Source: Alphaproteobacteria bacterium (GTDB taxonomy: Bacteria; Pseudomonadota; Alphaproteobacteria; UBA7985; JAUIBT01). From it: a stretch of 39,541 bases of DNA. Both the position numbers and the translations under genes were made by a program. Every line of letters begins with the position of its first letter. Position 1 is the first letter of the stretch. The stretch is from contig JAUIDR010000030.1 in assembly GCA_030428565.1 (NCBI GenBank), forward strand, positions 1 to 39,541, written 5' to 3'. The notes under the pieces were generated by a model. It searched no databases. It had not been told where the DNA came from and saw only the letters and a program-made list of their open reading frames with translations. Of the stretch, positions 23,828 through 32,709 are shown piece by piece.

Positions 23828-24712
23828 ATGTCATACGGGCTGACGCAAAAATGGCGACACATCGCTGATGTGATCCGCTCAGAGATTGACCGCCAGCGCT
23901 ATCGGCCGGGTGATCAATTGCCGACCGTGGTGATTTTGGCCGAGCGCTTTGGCGTCAACCGCCATACGGTGCGCCGCGCGCTCGACTCGCTACAACAGTC
24001 GGGCCTGGTCTCGATGGAGCAGGGGCGGGGCACTTTTGTCGCCGATACCCGTATTGTGCACCGGCCGCCGCAGCGCTTGGGCTTGGACTTTGCTGGCGGG
24101 CCGATCCCACTGAGCGCTGCTGAACTGCTAGGCGCCAAGCCGGACGGCGTCGAGGCGGATCAGCCCATGCGTCTGACCCACAGCCGCTTGGCTCTGGAAA
24201 AGACCCAACCCACCTTGGAACTGCGCGCGCTGTTTGACGCAGCCGAGACGGAAGCCTTTTGGCATCTGCGCCTGCTGACTCACCTCAACGGCGAGCCGCT
24301 TTGTGTGTCGGACCATTTCTTGCGGGTCCGCCGGTTTGCCGATTTGGATGCTAGCTTGGAACGCGCCAACCACGATGTGGCGGCAAGTCTGGCCGAGCAC
24401 GATTTCAAGAACCTGCGCCGCCGTGAGACCGGCGTTCAAGCCGCTATGGCTAGCCCGGATCAGCAACACCGCCTCAATCTGAGCCCCAATCAGCCGATTT
24501 TGTTGACCAGTGGTCTGGACGAAGACCCCAAAAGCGGCGAGCTGTTGCAGTATCAAATCACCGCTTGGCCCGCCCAGCGGGTCTATTTCTTGCAGCAAGC
24601 AAGCGAAGCGTCCGCAGACCGGCAGCAAGACGGCGCTAAGAACGGCTACCAGAAGGCCTTTGTCGGCACGACGACTGGCAGCAGTCTGGCCTCTGCGAGC
24701 GCGGCGCTTTGA
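23828..24712 (+). CDS. GntR/HutC-family regulator, PhnF-like
   Basis: This encodes a transcription regulator of 294 aa from ATG 23828, chosen because AGGGAG lies six bases upstream; TTG 23765 and ATG 23822 are in-frame alternatives. An N-terminal GntR winged helix covers about residues 5-75 (RYRPGDQLPTVVILAERFGV, VNRHTVRRALDSLQQSGLV, MEQGRGTFV). A UTRA effector-binding domain follows at about 95-240. The HTH most resembles PhnF, the regulator of phosphonate uptake, but there are no phn genes in the window, so its ligand and targets are unknown. The C-terminal 40 residues are Gln/Ala/Ser-rich. A palindrome just upstream could be its operator. Confidence 0.85.
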   Translation: MSYGLTQKWRHIADVIRSEIDRQRYRPGDQLPTVVILAERFGVNRHTVRRALDSLQQSGLVSMEQGRGTFVADTRIVHRPPQRLGLDFAGGPIPLSAAELLGAKPDGVEADQPMRLTHSRLALEKTQPTLELRALFDAAETEAFWHLRLLTHLNGEPLCVSDHFLRVRRFADLDASLERANHDVAASLAEHDFKNLRRRETGVQAAMASPDQQHRLNLSPNQPILLTSGLDEDPKSGELLQYQITAWPAQRVYFLQQASEASADRQQDGAKNGYQKAFVGTTTGSSLASASAAL

Positions 24713-24788
24713 CCGCGCCAATCGGCAGAAAATCGGGAAAATCAAGCCAAATGGCCACAATCATTTGTGGGCCTTAAACCTCTAGTAT

Positions 24789-24817
24789 TTGAGGCCTGCG
24801 ACCAGAGCTGCTAAACA
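24789..24817 (+). promoter_or_regulatory. possible sigma70 promoter of gyrA
   Basis: TTGAGG (24789-24794), a 17-bp spacer and TAAACA (24812-24817) lie about 40 bp before the gyrA TTG start. Both hexamers deviate at two positions from the consensus. Confidence 0.35.
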
Positions 24818-24857
24818 CGAGCCACATCTTGATTTTACCGATTTGTAGGACCCTGTT

Positions 24858-27599
24858 TTGGCAGACGATTCCCTTTTGGATTCCGGCGCTTCTGAGCCGT
24901 CGGATATCGCGCGTATCACCATCGAAGAGGAGATGCAGCGCTCCTATCTCGATTATGCCATGTCGGTCATTGTCGCGCGCGCTTTGCCGGATGTTCGCGA
25001 CGGCCTAAAGCCGGTTCACCGCCGCATTCTCTATGCCATGAAAGAGGGCGGGTTCGATTGGAACCGCGCTCACCGCAAGTCCGCCAAGGCCGTCGGTGAG
25101 GTCATGGGTAACTACCACCCGCACGGCGATACCGCGATCTATGACACCATGGTGCGCCTGGCCCAGCCTTGGTCTATGCGCCTCAAGCTGATCGATGGCC
25201 AAGGCAACTTCGGCTCGGTAGACGGCGATCCCCCGGCCGCTCAGCGCTATACAGAGAGCCGTTTGACCCGCGCCGCCAGCCAGATGCTGGACGATATCGA
25301 CAAAGATACCGTCGATTTCCAACCCAACTACGATGAGAGCACCACCGAGCCGGTCGTGCTGCCGACGCCATTTCCGAACCTTTTGGTCAACGGCGGCGGC
25401 GGTATTGCTGTGGGTATGGCCACCAACATCCCGACCCACAATCTGGGTGAGGTGATTGAGGCCGCCAAGATGCTGCTGGAAAACCCAGGGGCTACCATCG
25501 ATGAGCTAATGACCGTGTTGCCGGGCCCTGATTTCCCAACCGGCGCGCTGATTTTGGGCCGCTCTGGCATTCGCTCGGCCTACCACACCGGGCGCGGCTC
25601 GGTCATGATGCGCGCGGCGACCCGGATCGAGACCTATGGCAAGCAAGACCGCGAAGCCATTGTCATTGATTCCTTGCCCTACCAGGTCAACAAGGCCAAG
25701 CTGGTCGAGAAGATTTCAGAACTGGCCAAGGAAAAGACCGTCGAAGGCATTTCAGAATGCCGCGATGAGTCCGACCGCGAAGGCATGCGCGTGGTGATCG
25801 AGCTGAAGCGCGACGCTCAGGCCGATGTAGTGCTGGCGCAGTTGTTCCGCTATACCCAGATGCAGACTTCCTTCGGCGTCAACATGTTGGCCATCGACCA
25901 AGGCCGCCCTAAGCTGTTGAACCTAAAAGAAGTTTTGGCAGCCTTCCTCGATTTCCGATTTGAAGTTGTCACCCGACGCACGGCCTATTTGCTGAATCAG
26001 GCGCGCGACCGCGCGCACATCTTGGTGGGTCTGGCGGTCGCTGTAGCCAACATCGACGAGATCATCCATTTGATCCGCAACGCCCCCGATCCGGTGGTGG
26101 CGCGCGAGCAGCTTATGGCGCGCCATTGGCCCGCAGAAGATATCGCGCCCATGATCGCGTTGCTGGACGATCCGCAATATCGCGTGGCGGCTGATGGCAC
26201 CTACCAGCTCTCAGAAGCGCAGGCGCGAGGCATCTTGGATCTGCGCCTGCAACGCCTGACCGGCCTGGAGCGCGACAAGATTGGCGACGAACTGGAAGAG
26301 CTGGCGGCCAAAATCAAAGACTACCTGGATATCCTTAGCTCCCGCGATCGGGTCGTGACCATCATCCGTGATGAGATGGACGCCTATGCCACCATGCACG
26401 GCGATGCGCGGCGCACGACCATCGAAGACATCGAGTTTGATCAAGACATCGAGGAGCTAATTCCGCGCGAAGATATGGTGGTGACGGTTAGCCACGCGGG
26501 TTATGTCAAGCGCGTGCCGCTGGATACCTACCGCGCCCAGCGCCGCGGTGGCAAAGGTCGCGCTTCGATGACCACCAAGGACGAGGATTTCGTCACGCGT
26601 GTCCTGGTCTGCAATACCCACACGCCCGTGCTGTTCTTTAGCTCCATGGGCAAAGTCTACAAGACCAAGGTCTATAAGCTGCCCGCCGGCGCGCCCCAGG
26701 CTCGCGGCAAGCCCTTCGTCAATATCCTGCCGCTGGAGCCGGGTGAGACCATCACGACCTTCCTGCCGATCCCCGAGGACGCCAAGGAAGCCGATGGCCT
26801 CTACCTCATGTTCGCCACCTCAACCGGTATGGTGCGCCGCAACGCCCTGTCCGATTTCGAGCGCGTGCAGTCCAATGGCAAGATCGCCATGAAGCTGGAC
26901 GAGGGCGAGCATCTGGTCGGTGTGCAGATCGCGCGCGAAGACCAAGATTTCTTGCTGGGCTCGACGCTGGGTAAGGCCATGCGCTTTGCCATCAGCGATG
27001 TGCGGGTCTTCCAAGGCCGCGATTCGCGTGGTGTGCGGGGTATTAAGCTGGCCGCAGGTGATCAAGTCATCTCGGCCGCTGTTATCGACCACGTTGATTT
27101 GGATATTGAAGAACGCGACGCCTATCTGCGCCGGGCCAACGCCATCCGGCGCGCCGCCGATGAAGAAGGCGAGGACTTAAGCGATACCGGCGATATTTCC
27201 AGCGAGCGTTTCGCGGAACTGTCGGCGCACGAACAGCGGCTGTTGGCGGTGTCCAACGACGGCTTTGGCAAGCAGACTTCGGCCTTTGAATACCGCGTCA
27301 CCGGACGCGGCGGTCAGGGTGTCGAGGCCATCGACCTATCGCGCGCCAAGAAAGGCATGCGCGCCGAGACCATCGCGCTGGTGCCGGTCACGCCTAACGA
27401 TCAGCTCATGCTTGTGACCGACGGTGGCAAATTGATCCGTATGGGGGTCGATGAGATCCGCATCGCGGGACGCAGCACCCGCGGCGTCACCTTGTTCCGC
27501 ATCGCTGAAAACGAGCGCATCGTCTCGGTCGCGCGTCTGGAAGATGCCGCCAATGAGGAAGGCAGCGACGCGCAGAGCCAGGACGAGGACGAGGCCTAG
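24858..27599 (+). CDS. gyrA: DNA gyrase subunit A
   Basis: GyrA carries out DNA breakage and rejoining in gyrase, the enzyme that introduces negative supercoils. The 913-aa product starts from a TTG (24858) with AGGA upstream. The catalytic tyrosine is at about residue 131 ([10 protein letters not shown]). The quinolone-determining region reads [18 protein letters not shown], with Thr92 where E. coli has Ser83 and Asp96 for Asp87. The GyrA box QRRGGKG (about 561-567), needed for DNA wrapping, separates this from ParC. A beta-pinwheel C-terminal domain follows, with an acidic insertion ([12 protein letters not shown]) near residues 768-780 and an acidic tail. GyrB is not in the window. Confidence 0.98.
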   Translation: MADDSLLDSGASEPSDIARITIEEEMQRSYLDYAMSVIVARALPDVRDGLKPVHRRILYAMKEGGFDWNRAHRKSAKAVGEVMGNYHPHGDTAIYDTMVRLAQPWSMRLKLIDGQGNFGSVDGDPPAAQRYTESRLTRAASQMLDDIDKDTVDFQPNYDESTTEPVVLPTPFPNLLVNGGGGIAVGMATNIPTHNLGEVIEAAKMLLENPGATIDELMTVLPGPDFPTGALILGRSGIRSAYHTGRGSVMMRAATRIETYGKQDREAIVIDSLPYQVNKAKLVEKISELAKEKTVEGISECRDESDREGMRVVIELKRDAQADVVLAQLFRYTQMQTSFGVNMLAIDQGRPKLLNLKEVLAAFLDFRFEVVTRRTAYLLNQARDRAHILVGLAVAVANIDEIIHLIRNAPDPVVAREQLMARHWPAEDIAPMIALLDDPQYRVAADGTYQLSEAQARGILDLRLQRLTGLERDKIGDELEELAAKIKDYLDILSSRDRVVTIIRDEMDAYATMHGDARRTTIEDIEFDQDIEELIPREDMVVTVSHAGYVKRVPLDTYRAQRRGGKGRASMTTKDEDFVTRVLVCNTHTPVLFFSSMGKVYKTKVYKLPAGAPQARGKPFVNILPLEPGETITTFLPIPEDAKEADGLYLMFATSTGMVRRNALSDFERVQSNGKIAMKLDEGEHLVGVQIAREDQDFLLGSTLGKAMRFAISDVRVFQGRDSRGVRGIKLAAGDQVISAAVIDHVDLDIEERDAYLRRANAIRRAADEEGEDLSDTGDISSERFAELSAHEQRLLAVSNDGFGKQTSAFEYRVTGRGGQGVEAIDLSRAKKGMRAETIALVPVTPNDQLMLVTDGGKLIRMGVDEIRIAGRSTRGVTLFRIAENERIVSVARLEDAANEEGSDAQSQDEDEA

Positions 27600-27687
27600 G
27601 GCCATGCTCTAGGCTGACCCTATCAACGGCAGCGGCGGAGCGTCTAGGGTTCCACCGCTGGCCAGCCAACCAAAAAGCGAGGCCTTC

Positions 27688-28704
27688 ATGACCCAGATCC
27701 AGACCGAGACCCTGAGCCTGGAGGCCATCGAAGCCCTGGCCTACGACGCCCTGACCGCAGCGGGTGCGAGCGATCTTCAGGCCCGCAGCCTGGCCCGCGC
27801 CACAGCCGACACAGAAGCGATGGGCGTCGCGAGCCACGGCTTGGCCTATATCCCGATCTACGCCGAGCACTTGCGGTGCGGCAAGGTTGACGGCGCTGCC
27901 GTGCCGACTTTGGATCGCCCCGCGCCCGCTATGCTGCGCGTCGATGCGGCTTGTGGCTTTGCGCACCCGGCGATTGATCTGGGCTTTGAGGCCTTGGCCA
28001 CCGCGGCGCGCGCGCATGGCCTTGCAGGCCTGGCGATCCATCGGTCCTACAACTGCGGGGTTTTGGGTGTTCACACCCACAAGCTGGCGGCCCAAGGGCT
28101 GTTTGCGCTGGGCTTTACCAATGCGCCTGCTTCAATCGCGCCCTCGGGCGGACACAAGCCCTTAGTCGGCACCAACCCTTTCTCAGTAGCGGCCCCTGAC
28201 GGCCAAGGCGGCGCGGCGCTTTTGATCGACCAGAGCGCTAGCACCATTGCGAAATCCGAGGTCATGAAGCACGCCCGCGAAGGTAAGGATATTCCCCTGG
28301 GCTGGGCGCTGGACCCGGACGGCAACCCTACGAGCGATGCGGCGCTGGGGCTCAAGGGCTCGATGGCACCGTCGGGCGGCTATAAGGGTGTCGGCATCGC
28401 TCTGTTGGTCGAATTGATGGCCGCTGCCCTGAGCGGCGCGACGCTGGGCAAGGATGCCAGCCCCTTTTCTGGACCGGTTGGCGGCCCGCCGCAAACCGGG
28501 CAATTCTTTATTGCTATTGATCCTGGCGCAGCTTCGGGCGGGCAGTTTGCTGATCGTTTGTCAGCTTTGCTAGGTGGCTTTGAGGAACAAGACGGCGCGC
28601 GCCTGCCCGGCACCAATCGCCTCAGCAAGCAAGTAGCCGCACAAGCGCAGGGCGTGGCGGTCAGCGTCGCCATACTGGACAAGGTGCGCGCGCTGCTCGG
28701 CTAG
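27688..28704 (+). CDS. Ldh2/malate-lactate-ureidoglycolate dehydrogenase family oxidoreductase
   Basis: The 338-aa product belongs to the Ldh_2 family of NAD(P)-dependent 2-hydroxyacid dehydrogenases (malate, L-lactate, ureidoglycolate, delta-1-piperideine-2-carboxylate reductase). Family features seen are GVASHGLAYIPIYAEHL near residue 47, the central HRSYNCGVLGVHTHKLA, the APSGGHKPLVGTNPFSVA segment, the MAPSGGYKGVGIALLVEL segment, and the usual length. GAGG six bases before ATG 27688 supports the start. It follows gyrA at 88 bp but no shared operon is proven. The substrate cannot be inferred from the sequence. Confidence 0.88.
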   Translation: MTQIQTETLSLEAIEALAYDALTAAGASDLQARSLARATADTEAMGVASHGLAYIPIYAEHLRCGKVDGAAVPTLDRPAPAMLRVDAACGFAHPAIDLGFEALATAARAHGLAGLAIHRSYNCGVLGVHTHKLAAQGLFALGFTNAPASIAPSGGHKPLVGTNPFSVAAPDGQGGAALLIDQSASTIAKSEVMKHAREGKDIPLGWALDPDGNPTSDAALGLKGSMAPSGGYKGVGIALLVELMAAALSGATLGKDASPFSGPVGGPPQTGQFFIAIDPGAASGGQFADRLSALLGGFEEQDGARLPGTNRLSKQVAAQAQGVAVSVAILDKVRALLG

Positions 28705-28728
28705 GCGCGCTGCTGCCAGTCTGGCCAT

Positions 28729-28752
28729 GTCTCTTGATTCGTCTCTTGATTG
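28729..28752. repeat. tandem duplication, 12-bp unit x2
   Basis: gtctcttgattc (28729-28740) is followed by gtctcttgattg (28741-28752) and then a partial third unit gtctctgg. It lies 25 bp after the stop codon of the Ldh2-family gene. Confidence 0.8.
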
Positions 28753-28983
28753 GTCTCTGGCTTCGCCGCCCCCGATCCTGCGCATCGTGCGTTCCAGCAG
28801 CTATATCCATGCCTTGTCTGCGTTCTACTGACAGGGGCCTTTGAGGTCTGGAGCAGCGTCGCAGGCCACCACGGCTGGCACTTGGTTCTGCAAAACGCGG
28901 CCTTGTCGCTCTAAGGCGCGAGGGATAAATCTCTTGCCCAGCGTTTGCGCTTTTCGGGCTGTGGTGTTCGCCAGGATAGCGGG

Positions 28984-29011
28984 TTGCGCAATTTGCTCTA
29001 TGCTTTACATA
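28984..29011 (+). promoter_or_regulatory. possible promoter of accA
   Basis: TTGCGC (28984-28989), a 16-bp spacer and TACATA (29006-29011) precede the accA ATG by about 125 bases. The match is weak. Confidence 0.25.
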
Positions 29012-29134
29012 TGACAACCCTGGGATTGACGCCTTGAGGTCGTGAATGTGTGGCTAGAGATAGTCATATGGCAACCGCTGCGCGTCGTCACCCCGCCCAA
29101 CGAAAAAGATCAAGCGCTAGAGAAGCTGCCCCTT

Positions 29135-30151
29135 ATGTCCTTAGCCATCCTGGATTTTGAAAAGTCTGTCACCGAGCTGGAGCGCAAAATTCAAGAGCTG
29201 AAGCGTCTGGCCAACAAGCAAAGCCAAAGCGGCGAAAAGACAGAGGAGGGCGCAGCCAAAGGCGACAGTCTGCCCGATGACATGGGCGAAGAGATCGCGC
29301 GCCTAGAAGACAAGGTCGCCAAGCAGCTCAAGAGCCTCTACGCCAATCTCAGCCCTTGGCAAAAGGCCCAGGTGGCCCGCCACCCGGATCGTCCGCACTT
29401 TCTGGCCTACGTCGAGGCGCTGTGCGAAGATTTTCAGCCCCTGTCGGGCGACCGTGCATTCCACGATGACCAGGCCATTATTGGCGGCCTGGCGCGTTTT
29501 CGCGGCGAAAGGGTCATGGTGATTGGCCAAGAAAAGGGTCACGACATGGCGACCCGTGTAAAGCACAATTTCGGCATGGCACGCCCGGAAGGCTACCGCA
29601 AGGCGATCCGCCTCATGGCGCTGGCCGACCGCTTTAACCTGCCGATCTTGACCTTTGTCGATACCTCGGGCGCTTATCCTGGCGTTGGCGCAGAAGAGCG
29701 CGGCCAGGCCGAGGCCATCGCGCGTTCGATTGAAAAGTGCTTGGATGTCTCGGTGCCAATCATCGCCACTGTCATCGGTGAAGGCGGTTCTGGCGGCGCC
29801 ATTGCTATCGCGGCGGCTAACCAGGTCTTGATGCTAGAGCACGCCATCTATTCGGTGATTTCACCCGAAGGCTGTGCGTCGATCTTGTGGCGCGATGGCA
29901 GCCATGCCTCGGATGCAGCCAACGCGCTCAAGCTGACCGCTCAAGACCTTAAGGGACTGAAGGTAATCGACGAGATTGTCGCCGAGCCGCTGGGCGGTGC
30001 GCACCGCGATCCACAAGCGGTGGTGCAAGCGCTGAGCGACGCCCTCTATGTTGCTCTGCAGGCCGAGATGAGCCGCGACGGGGACGGCCTCAAGCGCCAA
30101 CGTCGCCAGAAATTCTTAGGCATGGGCCGCAACCTGGGCGTGGCTGCCTGA
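29135..30151 (+). CDS. accA: acetyl-CoA carboxylase carboxyltransferase subunit alpha
   Basis: AccA, with AccD, transfers the carboxyl group from carboxybiotin to acetyl-CoA to make malonyl-CoA for fatty-acid synthesis. From ATG 29135 (MSLAILDFEKSVTELERKI, the normal AccA start) it is 338 aa. Conserved blocks include RPHFLAYVEAL, GMARPEGYRKAIRLM, FVDTSGAYPGVGAEERGQ, GEGGSGGAIAIA, and the SVISPEGCASILWRD motif. A short Lys/Glu-rich stretch at about residues 28-45 follows the first helix. The C-terminus ends in a basic helix. accD is not nearby. It converges with rpoH, whose terminator lies in between. Confidence 0.97.
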   Translation: MSLAILDFEKSVTELERKIQELKRLANKQSQSGEKTEEGAAKGDSLPDDMGEEIARLEDKVAKQLKSLYANLSPWQKAQVARHPDRPHFLAYVEALCEDFQPLSGDRAFHDDQAIIGGLARFRGERVMVIGQEKGHDMATRVKHNFGMARPEGYRKAIRLMALADRFNLPILTFVDTSGAYPGVGAEERGQAEAIARSIEKCLDVSVPIIATVIGEGGSGGAIAIAAANQVLMLEHAIYSVISPEGCASILWRDGSHASDAANALKLTAQDLKGLKVIDEIVAEPLGGAHRDPQAVVQALSDALYVALQAEMSRDGDGLKRQRRQKFLGMGRNLGVAA

Positions 30152-30192
30152 CGCGAAATTGCGGCTGCCGCCCCAGCCTTGGACAAATCAGC

Positions 30193-30224
30193 AAAAAAAT
30201 CCCCGACAACAGGCGTTGCCGGGG
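30193..30224 (-). terminator. rho-independent terminator of rpoH
   Basis: On the minus strand CCCCGGCAAC pairs with GTTGTCGGGG (one mismatch-type G-T) around a four-base loop (30201-30224), followed by A then seven T (30193-30199). It is 130 bases past the rpoH stop and serves the leftward transcript; the plus-strand reading has no T run. Confidence 0.85.
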
Positions 30225-30354
30225 TGAGTGCGTTTCGCTCAATGGACCGAAGTGGGGATCTGTGTCGCGCCAAGCTCGCGCCCTATTGGCAAGAGGTGCG
30301 GGCTTGAGGCTGTTGCGCCCCTGCGCAATCAAGGGCGATGGATGGCGCTGTGTT

Positions 30355-31233
30355 CTAGAGGCGTAAATCGTCGTTGCAGTTGGCTTGATCGGCGATCCAA
30401 GCCCGCATTTTCTTCATGGCACGGGTCTCGAGTTGACGTACCCGCTCCTTGGAGACGCCAAAGCGTTCGCCCAAACTCTCCAACGTGGTGCCATCCTCGC
30501 TCAACCGACGCTCTTTGATGATAATGCGCTCGCGCTCGTTGAGACAATCCAAGGCATCGTGGACCCAGCGCGTGTGCTGGTCTTCATCGTGAAAGCTCTG
30601 CACGGCTTCTTCGGGAGTCGGGCGCTCGTCGGCGAGGAAATCGATCCAAGACGCTTCGCCATCCTCGCTCATGCTAGCGTCCAGGGAGTTATCGCGGCCC
30701 CACAGACGGCCTTCCATATCCTCGACGTCGGATAGGCGCACGCCCAACTGTTCTGCGATCATCTCACGGCCGGCCTGGCCGAAGGCCTCGCCGTCGTTCT
30801 CTTCGATCTGCGCGCGCAGGCGGCGCAGCTTGAAGAACAGCGATTTTTGGGCCGCCGTCGTGCCGGTGCGCACGATCGACCAGTTGCGCAGAACGAAATC
30901 TTGCATGGCCGAGCGGACCCACCACGAGGCATAGGTCGCAAAGCGTAGATCCCTTTCGGGCTCAAAGCGGTTGGCAGCCTGCATCAGCCCGATAATGCCT
31001 TCTTGAATGAGGTCGCCGGTCGGCAGGCCGTAGTGGCGAAACTTGCTGGCGTTGGCCACCACCAAGCGGCTGTAGGCTTCGATCAAGGCGTGCAAGCTGT
31101 TCTCGTCGCCGTCATGGCGCCAGGCGCGAGTTAGAGCTTGTTCCCTGTCTTTGCTCAGCATCGGGGCGGTCATGGAGCGGCGAATGAAGGCCAAATTGGC
31201 CTGGCGGGTCTGCGTATCGTCGAAGTGTTCCAT
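30355..31233 (-). CDS. rpoH: heat-shock sigma factor RpoH (sigma32)
   Basis: RpoH directs RNA polymerase to heat-shock genes. From ATG 31233 (AAGGACACCC upstream) it is 292 aa. Region 2 is clear (GLPTGDLIQEGIIGLMQAA, then RFATYASWWVRSAMQDFVL). The RpoH box, the diagnostic sequence between regions 2 and 3, is seen as QKSLFFKLR (about residues 129-137). Region 4.2 carries the HTH with TLESLGERFGVSKERVRQLE. The reading frame extends 75 codons upstream through low-similarity, Arg/Pro-rich sequence, rejected as coding. It has a sigma32-like promoter 88 bp upstream and its own terminator. Several alphaproteobacteria have two RpoH paralogues; which one this is cannot be decided here. Confidence 0.95.
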   Translation of the reverse strand: MEHFDDTQTRQANLAFIRRSMTAPMLSKDREQALTRAWRHDGDENSLHALIEAYSRLVVANASKFRHYGLPTGDLIQEGIIGLMQAANRFEPERDLRFATYASWWVRSAMQDFVLRNWSIVRTGTTAAQKSLFFKLRRLRAQIEENDGEAFGQAGREMIAEQLGVRLSDVEDMEGRLWGRDNSLDASMSEDGEASWIDFLADERPTPEEAVQSFHDEDQHTRWVHDALDCLNERERIIIKERRLSEDGTTLESLGERFGVSKERVRQLETRAMKKMRAWIADQANCNDDLRL

Positions 31234-31688
31234 GGGTGTCCTTGCGGGGGCTGAGGTCTGCGGATTCGCTTCTTCGTGGCTTTGGGCGGGCCGAAGGCAG
31301 GCCGCCGCTGACGCGATTTGATATGGTACGACCAATCTCACAAGTCGAGTCCTAAGATGAAAAAAAGGCGGACAATTCAATAAACTCACTGGTTCGTGAC
31401 GGCATGCGATCCGCCGCCGCCTGCGCGAGGGCGACGCGGCGCCCGCCAATGATGTCAACGAAGGGCCTGCTCTAAGCAGCGGTGCAGGGCAGCGAATACA
31501 GCAGGCCTGCCCAGGGGTTATGCGAGCCCCGCAGGGGCCCCGACGGTTTTCCGCAATGGACAGGGCGCTAGGATAGGCGTAGCGCTAAGGGCCAAGCATG
31601 CCAACGCGCCACAAGCGCCGCTGCAATCGGGATCGGCGGTAAAGCCAGGTCTTGGCCGGATCCCATCGTTCAAGAAAGTCCGTTCTTT
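31234..31688. other. intergenic region between divergent rpoH and the EamA transporter gene
   Basis: About 455 bp without a supportable gene. It contains the rpoH leader and promoter. No promoter for the transporter was picked out with confidence. Confidence 0.5.
31321..31344 (-). promoter_or_regulatory. sigma32-type promoter of rpoH
   Basis: On the minus strand CTTGTGA (31338-31344) is separated by 11 bp from CCATAT (31321-31326), close to the RpoH consensus CTTGAAA-N(11-14)-CCATnT. Transcription would start near 31313, giving an 80-base leader. This suggests that rpoH is under heat-shock control, possibly by itself or by a paralogue. Confidence 0.55.
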
Positions 31689-32657
31689 ATGACCGATAAA
31701 ACTCAATCGGCCACGCTCCCTTTGGAACCAACAGCCCAAGCCCCGCGGCCCCCTGCCGGCGATTACGCTACCGGCATGGCCTTTGCGCTCTTGAGCTATT
31801 TCCTGTTCTCCTCAAACGACGCCATCGTGCGGCTAACCAGCCAGACCTTGAGCCCGCCGCTGATCATAATCGGCTCATCCCTGGTTGCGCTGCCCTTGCT
31901 GATCCTGTTTTTTTGGGTCCGCGGCGAAGAAATTACCTGGTGGCCGCAGCGCCCGGGGCTGGTCATGTTGCGTACCGCCCTAGGCGGCATCACCGCGCTG
32001 TTCGCCTTCAACGCCTTTAAGCGCCTGCCCTTGGCGGATGCCTATGTGTTCATTTTCACCATGCCGCTGTTTTTGACCGGCTTATCCATGCTGATCTTCA
32101 AAGAGCGCATCGGGTGGCGGCGCTGGGCTGCGGTCGCGGTGGGCTTTTTGGGGGTCGTGGTGGCGTTTCGGCCCGGTCAAGCAGCGCTGGATTGGGGGCA
32201 CTTATTTGCGCTCTGCGGCGCTGTGACGGGCAGCATGTCCTTGGTCATCATGCGCATCGTCAGCCAGGTTGAACGACGCCCATGCCTGGCCATCTGGCAA
32301 TTTCCTGGCACCCTCGTCGTCCCCGCATTGCTGTTGCTGTTCAGCCCGCAGGCATTGGCACCTATGGCCCAACCCCCGGTCTTGGGCTTGTTGCTCGCCT
32401 CTGGCTTTTTGGTGGCCGCCGTACAGCTTAGCCTCATTATCACCTTGCGCAGCGTGCCGCCGTCACAGGTCGCGCCTTTGCAGTATTCGCAGATCTTTTG
32501 GGGCGTGGTGTTCGGTTGGTTATTGTTCGGTGATTGGCCGCAAGCTTCTGTCTGGTTCGGTCTGGTGCTGATTGTCGGTTCGGGCGTCTACACCTGGCAT
32601 CGGGAGCGGGTGCGCATACGCCAGGCTGCTCTGCAAAACCCGCCCGTGCGGCTCTAG
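31689..32657 (+). CDS. EamA-family (DMT) transporter
   Basis: The 322-aa inner-membrane protein has ten hydrophobic helices arranged as two EamA repeats (about residues 28-158 and 168-305). Typical elements are the first-helix region with FLFSSNDAIVR, the RPGLVMLRTALGGITALF segment of repeat one, and QYSQIFWGVVFGWLLFGD in repeat two. Members export amino acids, metabolites or nucleotide sugars; the substrate here is not known. The N-terminal 25 residues are hydrophilic and Pro-rich. ATG 31689 is preceded by AAGAAAG. It is transcribed away from rpoH and converges with the acyltransferase gene. Confidence 0.9.
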   Translation: MTDKTQSATLPLEPTAQAPRPPAGDYATGMAFALLSYFLFSSNDAIVRLTSQTLSPPLIIIGSSLVALPLLILFFWVRGEEITWWPQRPGLVMLRTALGGITALFAFNAFKRLPLADAYVFIFTMPLFLTGLSMLIFKERIGWRRWAAVAVGFLGVVVAFRPGQAALDWGHLFALCGAVTGSMSLVIMRIVSQVERRPCLAIWQFPGTLVVPALLLLFSPQALAPMAQPPVLGLLLASGFLVAAVQLSLIITLRSVPPSQVAPLQYSQIFWGVVFGWLLFGDWPQASVWFGLVLIVGSGVYTWHRERVRIRQAALQNPPVRL

Positions 32658-32709
32658 CGCCTATTCCTGTCAGGCTGAGCGGTAACGTCGGTCCTTGGCC
32701 GACGCCGTC

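Larger units (their letters stand above)
28705..29134. other. intergenic region before accA
   Basis: No gene is supported. It contains a 12-bp tandem repeat (28729-28752) and a possible accA promoter (28984-29011). An upstream in-frame extension of accA to 29042 is open but not similar to the family. Confidence 0.5.

Noticed and set aside
24761-24780. Hairpin-like GGCCACAA/TTGTGGGCC after the GntR gene
   Set aside because: The stem has a bulge and no T run follows, so it was not called a terminator.
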